A stretch of DNA of 64,000 nt from Cryptomeria japonica (taxonomy: Eukaryota; Streptophyta; Pinopsida; Cupressales; Cupressaceae), in contig NC_081406.1 in the NCBI RefSeq assembly GCF_030272615.1, positions 116,903,347 to 116,967,346 of the forward strand, in the 5' to 3' direction. Below the pieces are notes generated by a model, which did no database searches, was not told where the DNA came from, and saw only the letters and a program-made list of their open reading frames with translations. Position 1 is the stretch's first letter, and the number at the start of each line of letters is the position of its first letter. Below are positions 12,200 through 22,418 of the stretch, piece by piece. The position numbers were made by a program, and so were the translations under genes.

Positions 12200-13549
12200 T
12201 GTTGGCAACAATGCAGTAAACTGAGAGGGGGGGTGAATCAGTTTTCTCACAAAATCAACACAATTCAAGTTTAAATTTAGATCTGATTATTAGCAATGAA
12301 AACATATATCAACACCACATCTATAACACACTTAACACCAAGATTTTTGATGTGGAAAACTCAGTTAAGGGAAAAACCATGGTGGGAACCTACCCACAAT
12401 GAGATAATAGTCTGTTAAGAGTAAATGTAAATATTACAATGGATAATGCACATGCATTCAAGCACACTGCCTAGAGCTCATTGCTCAAATCAAGAAGGGA
12501 TACAACCCTGAGGAAGACTCATTGTCTTACAAAGATTGGACAACAATTCAGATTACATGAACTAATGAAATAAAATCTCCCAATTCTTGATTACAATTTT
12601 TATTAAGCATAGATACTCAAACTCTACTCTTTCCACCCCTTCACACTCTTTCTCACTTTTTTGGACTTCTCCTTTGCTACTGAAAGATCAAGTCAATGTT
12701 CGCACACACAAATACATCTCACAAATTAATGTTACATATATTTATACAAATCATCAACCTATAATTCAACATCGGCTAAACCCTCAACAAAAATTACAAA
12801 ATAATAACCTCACACACTACAACACATGTGGACCAAAACAATGTTGGCAAAGACATAGTATGGACCCAAATCAATACCGTAACCAAGAAACACCACCAAG
12901 AATTACACCTTGATTATTTACAACATGCTACAATCACCAAGAATTGACATAACTCGAAGAACACCACCAAATGAAGAAAATGATCAATAACGCACACAAC
13001 GATCAATGCGGACCACCAACATGGATAAGACCCAATCTAGAAACATCCACAAGCAACGTGAATCACACAAAAAAAACTGCAACATAACCACTTACTAGAA
13101 TTTCCATCATCAATAGACCAAACCTCAAGAACACACATTGAACTAACCCGTCAAACTGGAAGATTCACTTGCAGACTTCCAAATCATAAACCATTTGAAT
13201 TAAGGACACATGAACGTCCCAAATACTCTTCCAAATTCGAAAACCAAGATAATGTAATTCTAGAGCAATGCAAAGCACAAACTAAAATACCAAATAACAT
13301 GAACAACTAAATAACCAATCACAATACTAGACCTCATAACCTGATCAAATCAACATGCGAATCACTAAAACTTTTATTGAATCTACTAGAGATAAGTATC
13401 TCTAAACCCATTAAATCACAATAACTCAACTATAACACATTGACCAAACCAACTCATTTAATTTGACTACAACACTGGAATACACAGAAGAATATGTTGA
13501 CATCAATGACAACACATCATTCCAAAAAACTTCTCAAGAATATCCAACA
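12200..13549 (-). repeat. Copia-2 right LTR (5' LTR of the minus-strand element), 1350 bp
   Basis: On the plus strand it runs from TGTTGGCAACAATG to ...GAATATCCAACA, so both ends are inverted TGTTGG/CCAACA. It holds GAGAGGGGGGGTGAATCAG near the tRNA-primer side, the same block as in Copia-3 and in the 50205-52850 element. Confidence 0.88.
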
Positions 13550-14343
13550 TGATGATCAATCCATTTCCTAGATAATCCCATTAGAGAAAAACATGCATAC
13601 AAGTTTCCAAAATAACCATATGAAAATAGGAAAGGAATATCACAAGTTAACACAAGATATAACTTGAGAAAAAATCTCTTAGAGGAGAAAAAGCAACCTC
13701 CAAAAGAATTCATGCTCAATGTATTATTCAACAATGAAATATTACAATATAGTTACGAAGTCTCCATCAACACTTCTAAAACGTGAAGCCTCTCCAATGC
13801 ATCCTCCATGTGTCCAAGCATGAATATGATGAGCCTATAAATTGTCCTATTTAAATTTCATGATTATGACACTTTAATATATGTGTATAATGTCACTCTA
13901 GTACATTTCTAAATATTACCTTGATTTCATGAAGCATTCACTATGACTAATGATGATTGATTTGAATTTGTATGTTCAGTTAGTTAATGCTAAATTATGA
14001 TGAATGGTGATTATTAAATGTAAATTATTTTGGAAGAATCAACATATTGTTTATAGAAGTATTAACTCGTTTATCCAATTGGAAAGAAGAAGAAACATGT
14101 TTACAATTGTCAGCATATAACTATTATTGGAAATATTAGAAATGGTTAAATATATTGTGTCCACAACTAACAACTAGACTATAGAAGCATAAAAGGTTGA
14201 AATAGGAGTTGAGGTATTTGTAGTGTTGACTTGCAAGAATATATCAAACAAATTATTAGTCCTTACAAGTTGTAGATAATATTCTATAGAGACTAGTATT
14301 AATATCCCAATAAGAAGCCTTTTCACTAAAAAAATGAACATAT
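13550..14343. other. Unassigned DNA after Copia-2
   Basis: No supportable gene. On the minus strand, 13560-13740 has the texture of a Copia LTR U5 (repeated TTTTTCTC / AGATTTTTTCTC words), but no boundary is visible. The expected continuation of Copia-1 (RT) was not found. Confidence 0.35.
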
Positions 14344-15240
14344 TAGAAATTCATAGAGGAGTGGCTGATCAATCTTGTTCAAAAACTTGGAGAAAAGTCA
14401 ATTGAATAGGTAGCCAACTCTTGGAGGAATGCTAAAATACTATAAGATAAAATAAATAGATTAATGAAGGAATGTAAGGAAAGACATGAGTAGAATGAAA
14501 TGAAACTTTCAAGATTGCTTTCCATTGAAAAGATAAACAAAAAACTCATAATCAAAGGAAACATCTCAAGTCAATAAAAAATCTTGCAACTTGAGTTGGA
14601 TTAGATGATCAAATGAGAAGAACAAATAATTAAATAATGTCTAGAAGAACTACCTAAAAAAGAGAATCTAACGTGTACAATTTGAAGAGATAATGTTGAA
14701 CTAATTAAGTAGATAATAAGAATGAATTTTCATCTAGATAATGAAAAAAAATATGTGATTCTAACCAAGGAAAAATTTAGCAAAATAGTCTTCAATAGTA
14801 TGAAGAAATAGGTATATAATTTTTATATAAATATTCTAATGAAATGATAAATACAAAGAGTAAAATCAAATTTCATGAGAAGATTTCCCAACAATAGAAC
14901 TAAAATATGCTAAAGTTTCATATTATTTTTAAACCTATTAGTTTAGAGAAAAATCACATACCTGATATAAATAACAAAGCAATAAAAATAATGTTAATCA
15001 CTTAGAGTGTAGGAGAAGAGGAATAACTGAGGGTGACAAAATTTGGGTTAAAACTAATGAAGAAGAGAATACAAGTAAAAAGTGGACTTAAACAAGTTTT
15101 ACTTGAGCTAGATGTATGTTCCCTATAAATTTTAGAAGTTCCCATGTTACAACTAAAATCGACAATTCGTGTGTAAAAGGAATATGCCTTAAACATGCTA
15201 TTACCTTGGAATATTCTTTTAAAGTTAGAATATTATAAAA
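14344..15240 (+). pseudogene. Decayed reading frame of coiled-coil character, unknown function
   Basis: Reading ATA-GAG-GAG-TGG from 14344 gives a frame that, despite about a dozen stops, stays charged and heptad-like for some 180 codons. Examples are EEWLINLVQKLGEKS, NRLMKECKERHE, KKYVILTKEKFSKIV and FMRRFPNNRTKIC. After a one-base shift near 14927 it continues with SLEKNHIPDINNKA, KFGLKLMKKRIQVKSGLKQV and YALNMLLPWN. Most stops sit where Gln would fit (TAG, TAA). I do not recognise the family. It could be a captured gene or part of an old element. The claim rests only on composition and frame persistence. Confidence 0.35.
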
Positions 15241-15350
15241 CTTTAAATTTGATCCATTGATCTAAGATAAATTTACATAATCTATTTGTAAGTAAATTTT
15301 GACACTTTAGCCTATAAAAGGGACTTTTTTTTTATTGTTTAGAGGTTTAG

Positions 15351-16509
15351 TGTCTTAAATTGTACTCCCTTACAATTTTATTCTCATTTGGGCCCTCGTT
15401 CATGTCTTGAGGCCTAATCAGAGGCTTGATTCTACTCACACCTTGCAAATATCTCATCTTTTTCAACATGTGCATCTTTTTGGCACCCTCTTTTCTTGGT
15501 CCTTGATTGGTTAGGACTAGGACACTAGCACCTTGGTCCTCCCAATCAGGGCCCATTTTGGGGCCCTTTAATGGTAACATCATTTTGGTGAGGACCTAGA
15601 TCTTGTGTCGGCTCATGTTGGAAAATTAAGTTGTTTTTCAATGGGCATGTATAAAAGAAGGTCTACTCCTCTCATTTTGATAAGAAATTCAAACTGACAA
15701 TCATATTGGATCAATTCATTCAAGAAATCAAGCATTCAAATTCAAGTGAGCAAGCAATTGGTCTTATTTCAACCATTAGAGCATAAGTAAGGTCAAGACT
15801 CAAGCATTGGAGTTGACATTCATGTTCTATATTTATGAAGACTTCATGAAACCCTAATTCCTTGTGGAGACAAACAAAACTCCATTAAGAGGTATATCAT
15901 TAGTGTTTCAGGCATTATTCAATATCTCACTCAAAAGGAGAACATTTCCATTATTGCAATTCAATTCAATTTCATTTCTATTTCATGGTTAATTCCAAAG
16001 TCGGGGTTTGACCTAAGGCAAACCCCTATTCCCAACCTATTTCCCTTTTCTAGTGTGCACAGGAACATCTATGGAGCTGCATTCTTTAAAATTGACTTTA
16101 TTCATAGAGACGAGCATGTTCCCCTTTGGACGATGAAAAACACAGATGACTAGAGAGACAAGCATTCTATTCCCTACATTGTAGGAGCTCCTTCTGGGAA
16201 TAGATCCAAATACTCTTACGTTGCTTAGATCTAGGTTTGTGGCTTTGATGGCTATAGCTCACTGTTCATGTGTTTTTTACTTTGATTCCAACCCATTTAC
16301 CCTAATTTCAACATTTTTACATGTCAATTTAAAAGAGGATAATCAATCAAACACCCCAAGGTGAATTTATTAAGAATTCTTAGCCCTATCCTTGCTAGTT
16401 TGTGGCTAGATCTATTAGGTCACCCCTCTTTTAATGTAATGGTCTCTAAGTCTAAATATTAGCCATTTTAACATCTAATGGTGGAAACCCTACTATTTTC
16501 ACCATTACA
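15351..16509 (+). repeat. Tat-2 5' LTR, 1159 bp
   Basis: Begins TGTCTTAAATTGTACTCC and ends CACCATTACA. It contains a TATA box at 15650 (GTATAAAAG). It is immediately followed by a primer-binding-site-like sequence. The partner LTR is not in the window, so the start is set by the TG and the family-like beginning. Confidence 0.65.
15649..15657 (+). promoter_or_regulatory. TATA box of Tat-2 LTR
   Basis: GTATAAAAG, 300 bp into the LTR, a strong TATA match. U3 would end about 30 bp downstream. Confidence 0.6.
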
Positions 16510-16530
16510 TTTTGGTGAACCTGACATCTC
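16510..16530 (+). other. Tat-2 primer-binding site (probable)
   Basis: TTTTGGTGAACCTGACATC follows the LTR end. The TTTTGG spacing resembles Gypsy primer sites. The tRNA it would pair with was not identified. Confidence 0.45.
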
Positions 16531-16952
16531 ACACACTTTTTGATTTATGTTCTCAGATTTGATTGTTTATGCATTTTAAATTTATATTTACATTTGCAAG
16601 TTTAATTTTCAATTGAATTTAAAAAATTTAGAGGTTAAATTCACAAAAATCCTAATTTTTAACTCTAAAATTAAGCTTGTGGGTTGTCCAATTTGGAATA
16701 ATTATTTCAGGTTTGATTTTTCATGCAATTTCAAACTCAATTATGCAATCATAGATCTATATTTCAATTGAATTTTAAAAAAATAGAAGTTGAATTCACA
16801 CAAACCCTAATTTTTAAATCTAAAATTTATGTGTGGGTTGCATAATTTATCAATACAATTTAAAGATTTGATCTTTATTCATTTATCTTTTAAAATCACA
16901 AATCAAATTGCTTAATTAATGAGTTAATCAACCATTTTCACACAATTTTATA

Positions 16953-19921
16953 TTGTTTAATCATAATTTTAAAATTCAAAATTTAAATTTCCTTCCTTTG
17001 TGCATGAGTCTTGCTACCATTAGTCCTACCTACAGTATTCACATGAGAAGAAGTTGTAGAATTAAGGCTTCCCAAGGTTTAACTACTAAGGATATGGAGC
17101 CTAATTTGGATGACTTGTTTAATGAGAATATTGGTGGTTCTCCTATTCCAACAATTGATGTCATTTATACCCATTCTTTATATAATTATCATGATGAGGA
17201 TGAAACACTAATTAGGGTTTCCATTGACCAACTAGAGAAGGTTGACAATGAATTTGAAAATATTCAACAATGGATTAGTCAACAATACCCAGAAAAGGAT
17301 TAAAAAGAATGGTTCTAAGAGATAAAGTTGGTGTTGATTTGTTGCATGGTCTTGCTCATATTGTTGACACTAATATCATGCCTATGAAAAGTTGTGCCAA
17401 AGTCCTTGGTTACACCCAAGTTTGTAGTCAAGTTAACCATTCCATTCCTATGTCTACATCTATGCCTAGTGTGCCTACATTTATATCTACTATAATGGCT
17501 ACTTCCACACAAAATGTTAACCTACACGTTATTCAAGGGGCCAATATTGCAAATCAAAATTCTTTCATACATCCTTCCGTGAGTCATCCATTTGTAACAC
17601 AATCATCTCTCATACCTACATATCATAGTGTTCCACCTCCTTACTCTCAACCTCCACCTTTATAAAACAATGTTACTCCATCCCAATCCAACATATCCAA
17701 TTTCAATCCATCCATCGAAGCTACCATAAAAAACTTAGCCCAAACTATGTCATCCTTGCAACAACAAATAGCTTCTATGAACCAATCAAAATTTAATGTG
17801 CTCCCATTTGATGTAGAGAGCCCATTATCTAATGAAATTGTCCATGCTATCCATCCTAAACATGTGGAAGTCCCTTAATTGGAGCTTTATAATGGAAGAG
17901 GTGATCCCTTGACTCATGTGAAAACATTTCAAAAATTGTGTAGTGACTTTGCTCACGATCAAGGACTTTTGGCTAAATTGTTTACTAGATGGTATTTTTC
18001 TTTGCCTCCTTATTCTATTACATCATTTCAATAATTGGATAATGCTTTGACTCAAAAATTTGACAATAATATTGGACCTAAGATTACATTGACTGATTTG
18101 ATTCATTGTAAAAAAGGTGTTAAAGAATAAGTGACTGATTTTATTGGTAGATATAAACATTTGTATTCTCAAATTATTTATCCTATGCTTGATCAAGATG
18201 TTCAAAGAATATTTATTTCTAATTTTCAAAAAGACATTAGGGATAAGCTTCTCTTTTCTGAGTTTACTTCCTTTACGCAGTTGTGCACAGTGCTTCATAA
18301 TTATCAGTTTCAAGTGATCTTCAATTTGAATAATCTTCTTCAATGGCTTTGATTGATAAGAGTGAAATTGGTCAATAATATTGTATGAAGTTTAAATCAA
18401 ACACGGTATTCATCAAGTTCAATGACAACATCAATACCCAAGTAGTAGCTGCAACATCAGGTGTGCCTCCTTTATCCAAATATTTTAGAAAATAATTTAC
18501 TCCTCTTTCCGAATCTTTACATAGCATTATGCCACAATTGTTGCAAAAGAACATGTTGAAACTTCCTCCCATCAAACCAATTGATACATCCAAACCTTTC
18601 CCACCTTATCATGATCCCAAATGATTTTGCCAATATCATCGTGAACCTGGTCATGACACTAAAAAGTGTTATTCTTTAAGAAGTAGGATTCAAGATCTTA
18701 GTGATAATAATACCATATTTGTAGCTAGTGTGAATGACAAAGGAAATAAATTTGTAGCTCCTCCTGATCAAAATATTCAAATATTTACTAATCTTTTGCC
18801 TTCCCATTCTACTAATGTGACTGAGTCTGAGAATATTGCATTTTCTCCCAATGATCTTGGCCTTAAGTCTAACAATATGGTGAATCTTGTTGATAGACCT
18901 ATACCACCTAAGGACCTATATATTAACTTAGATCCTAGTGAGACAATTGAAGAACCTAATGGCCCACTCTATATCACTACAAATATCAAAGATATACTCT
19001 CACAAGGGGTACTCATTGATCCAATGTGTATGGTGAATGTGATAATTGAGGAGTATCTTTATACTTTACAATTGCATCAAGTAATGTATGATAGTTCTGG
19101 TTTGGTGATTAAGAACTTTGATGGTTTCTCTTGCCCTGATATTGGTTCTATCACTCTTCCCATTGAGGTTGGCACTAAGTGCTTAAATATCATTTTGATA
19201 TCATTCCTACATCAGATCAATTTTTTGTGAAGTTGAGACATCCTTGGCTCTCTTCCATGAAAGAAATTCCTTCTATTGTTCATAAATGTCTCAAATTCCC
19301 TCATAATAACAAAATCATAACATGTACCAACCTACGGTGAGGCATGGAGATCTTAACCTTAATTACTTTTGGCCTAAATATTTTGAACCTCTTAAACCTC
19401 GTAGTGATGCTCTTTTTCAATCTTATCAAAAGTGTAAAAATGAGATGATTTTATCTTTGAGTAAACCTAGAGATCATAGACATATCCCTCCTCATGATAG
19501 ACCCGGTCTCCTTTATATGTTGTAGTTCCAACTCCTACATCTTACAGAGGGAAGTGCCCAACATCCCCTATATTTCAACCTAGTAGGCCTTCTCCTATTC
19601 ATCCTTCTTTAAAGGAAGAAAAAAAGCCTATGTATATTCATCCAAAACCTCCTCGTCAAAAACAAAAAGAAACTGTTATTTGAGAGAAGGCTAACAGAGA
19701 CATCGCACTAAGGCTTGTGAACTTGCTTCTCAACCTATTTCCTCCCCAAAGACACCAAATGTTGACTTGATCCCATTTGTCCAGCCTTTGCCTAACCCTA
19801 GGGAGGAAGTTCAACCTAAATCTCCAAGACATAAAATGCTTAAGAAAGATGATGGTTCATGTTCTATTCCTATAAAAGATCCCATTTTTATTAATCTTGA
19901 TGAAGAGACAGATGAAAATAA
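16953..19921 (+). pseudogene. Tat-2 gag and protease, broken; continues at 39905-40068
   Basis: The N-terminal frame starts near 17004 (MSLATISPTYS). After a shift near 17305 a second frame carries a Pro/Ser/Thr-rich linker. The capsid-like gag domain follows at about 17880-18320 (ELYNGRGDPLTHVKTFQKLC, FIGRYKHLYSQI, RIFISNFQKDIRDKL), as in Tat-lineage gags. A C-x2-H...H-x4-C zinc site, CQYHREPGHDTKKC, lies near 18630. The protease follows (VLIDPMCMVNVI, then KNFDGFSCPDIGSITLPI, about 19010-19190), with Asp-Pro in place of Asp-Ser/Thr-Gly. After a frameshift near 19195 come HPWLSSMKEIPSIVHKCLKF and DYFWP-like NYFWPKYFEPLKP. At least four stops are TAA at expected CAA. The role would be capsid formation and polyprotein cleavage. 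Confidence 0.75.
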
Positions 19922-20984
19922 TGTTGGTATTTTGGATGTGTTGCACTGGTTTTGTCATTGATGTCAACACTTATTAGCACTTGGAGATCCTTGGTTATGT
20001 TCACTGGCATGTTCAGTGACTTATGCATAGTCATCGGTATCTGGTTCACTGGCAGGTTATATTGTTCATCGGCACTGAGGATGATCTGTTATCATCTGGA
20101 GATTACCTGGTTATGTTGAAGATATTGTTTGGACACTTTGTTTTGGTGATTTGGTTATTGGTCTAATCGGGTTCGCATATTTGCTGTTACCGACAAATAG
20201 GTTTAGGTTATGGATCGACAAGCATTATCTATTCTAGATTAGCACGACACGTTATGGAGATGATTTATTATTATTGTAAATGCATTAAGCCGACATGATG
20301 CATTGCATATTGATTCATTTGTAATTGATTTAATTGTAATATTCTTTGTAAGCCAACCTACACATTTGGTCTTAGGTTTTGGTATATATATAAGATCTCA
20401 TTTGTGAGATTGAATGAGGAAGTAGAAGGTGTGAAAAAGGATTGTAATAAGGTATATGTAGATATAAGTAGAGCTATACACGTAGACATCATTTGAAGAT
20501 TCAAGGAAGGTTATGGAGAAGGAAATCAGAGCTTAACTAGTACTGAATCCAGCATATGAAGATGCTATTTTGTGTAGTACATTATCATTGGATTTAATCA
20601 TCCAATTGTAGTCAGTGTGACTCCCATTTTGTGATTGAGTAGTGAGCTCTAAGCACTTGGCCTTTTTGCATGTGCAGACCCCATATTGTACACACATACT
20701 ATCTGCAATAGTATCATCTGATTGTGGGTAAGGTTTCCCACCGTGGTTTTTCCCCTTACAGGGTTTCCACATACAAATCTCTGTGTTATGTGTTGTGGAT
20801 GTTATTTGTCTTTCTATTTCATGCATTAAACTTTATCGATATTGCAATTAACTGTTAAATTGTCAACCAACATAAAGTTTGGTTTATCGATATTATACAT
20901 TAAGTTTGGTTAAGTTATATGTGGGTTGAAATTAATAGACAACTAATTCACCACCCCCCTCTCAGTTGCCTCTGGGTCCTAACA
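19922..20984 (+). repeat. Copia-3 5' LTR, 1063 bp
   Basis: Starts TGTTGGTATTTTGGATG and ends GGGTCCTAACA. Near its end it carries ACCACCCCCCTCTCAGTTG, the conserved poly-C block of this Copia group. Confidence 0.92.
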
Positions 20985-20999
20985 ATTGGTATCAAAGCC
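20985..20999 (+). other. Copia-3 primer-binding site
   Basis: ATTGGTATCAAAGCC directly after the LTR, one base from the TGGTATCAGAGC consensus for initiator tRNA-Met. Confidence 0.85.
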
Positions 21000-21041
21000 T
21001 ACTCCTCTTTTTGTAGAAGTTTAACAACTTGAGGAGATTAT

Positions 21042-22418
21042 ATGGCAACTACCTATTTCAGGAAGGACAGTCCGAAGCTTGATGGAACTAACTATGGTAT
21101 ATGGAAGATCAGAATGGAGACACATCTGAATTGCATTGGAAAAGACATATGGGATGTTACAAAGAATGGATATGTTGGCCCTACTCAAAGTCAACCTAAT
21201 CCACCAACCTTGGCTAAAGATTAGGAGAATGATTGCAAAGCAAGAGAAGCACTTTTGAGTGCATTGTCAGATCAGCAAATCATGGGATTATCAGACTGAT
21301 CTACTGCTAAAGCTATTTGGGATAAATTGGAGACATTTAATGAAGGTGATACCATAGTCAAAATTGCAAAAATGGAATGCTTCCGGGTTAGGTATGAAAA
21401 TCTAAAAATGGAAGAAGATGAAAGGATTTCTCCTTTTATGGAAAGAGTAAATGAAATTATTTTGGGTATACAATGTTGTGGAGGATCCTTAAGTGAAGAT
21501 GAAATTGTTTCTAAAGTTTTAAGAGCATTGCCACTAACATATAAAATGAAAGAAAATGATATTAATGAATTAAGAACAATGCCTAATGCATCAGTATCTA
21601 GAGACACTTTGCTTGGAAAACTTTCAGCTTTTGTACTTGAGGAATTTGGTCCTGTTGCTACAATTAAGACAGATTTATCTTTTAAGGCTTCATCATCTGT
21701 AACATCATCATCATCATCATCTGATAAATGTGATTGGAAAGCATTCTATGCTAGAGAACTTGAAGAAATAAGAAGGGAGAATGAGGAACTTGAAGAGCTT
21801 GAAACACTATTTGCAAGGAAAATGCCTAAAGGTCCAGTTGGAAGTAAGTATGAAGGTAAAGCACCATTTAAATGTTTTAACTGCAATAAAATTGGTCATA
21901 TGGAATCTAGGTGTCCTGATAGACATGCGATTGAAAGAAGAAGCTAAAAGAACATATAAGCCTAACCTTGAATATTAGAGATACAAATTTAAGAAAAATA
22001 GAGACAAATTATGGTATTATATTGATGAAGGAGTAACTGATGATTCTGATGAGGAACCAATAGACAATGGATGGGCTTTTGTTGCTATAACAGAAGATCA
22101 ACCGACACCTACTATTGAACCAGTAGAGCAGGCCCTAGCAACTAAAATTGAAGAAAAGGATGAATGGATCATTGATTTTGGATGTTCACATCATATGACT
22201 GGTGATAAAAGTAAATTCTTAAATTTTCAGGAATACAATGGAGGTCTACTAAGATTTGGGGATGATAAAGCTTGTTTGATTAAAGGAAAAGGCACTATAT
22301 CTTTTGATGGTAAGCACAATACTGATAATGTTTACTATGTTGAAGGTTTAAAGCATAATCTTTTGAGTGTTGGTCAATTAGTTGAAAAAGGATTTCAGTT
22401 ACGGTTCAAGAATGGTAA
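21042..22418 (+). pseudogene. Copia-3 gag and protease, 5' part of split gag-pol
   Basis: ATG at 21042 (MATTYFRKDSPKLDGTNYG) opens a UBN2-type gag: RMETHLNCIGKDIWD, ETFNEGDTIVKIAKME, ISPFMERVNEII. The zinc knuckle CFNCNKIGHMESRC is at about 21872-21913, followed by a one-base frameshift near 21929. The protease motif that should read D-S-G is IIDFGCSHHM at about 22168-22200: the catalytic-loop serine codon has become Phe. The frame proceeds into the gag-pre-integrase segment (GLKHNLLSVGQLVEKGF) and is cut at 22418 by the Gypsy LTR. In-frame stops are TAG at 21222, TGA near 21297 and TAG near 21977. The rest of the frame is at 35672. Confidence 0.88.
22414..22418 (+). other. Target-site duplication of the large Gypsy, left copy
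   Basis: GGTAA at 22414-22418 is repeated at 35667-35671. Removing one copy plus the Gypsy restores continuity of the Copia-3 frame. Confidence 0.95.

Larger units (their letters stand above)
6366..13549 (-). mobile_element. Copia-2: complete but inactive Ty1/copia LTR retrotransposon, minus strand
   Basis: Two LTRs (6366-7688 and 12200-13549) flank a minus-strand Copia gag-pol. Next to the right LTR is a primer-binding site (12186-12199) and next to the left LTR a polypurine tract (7689-7701, read as AAAGGGGGAGATC on the minus strand). Flanks are TGATA at 6361-6365 and TGATG at 13550-13554, a 4/5 match for a 5-bp TSD. Over the first 290 bp the two LTRs differ at roughly one base in eight by eye, so this is an old insertion. 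Copia-3 encodes the same protein family, and the LTR fragment at 48026-48774 belongs to the same LTR family. Confidence 0.88.
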
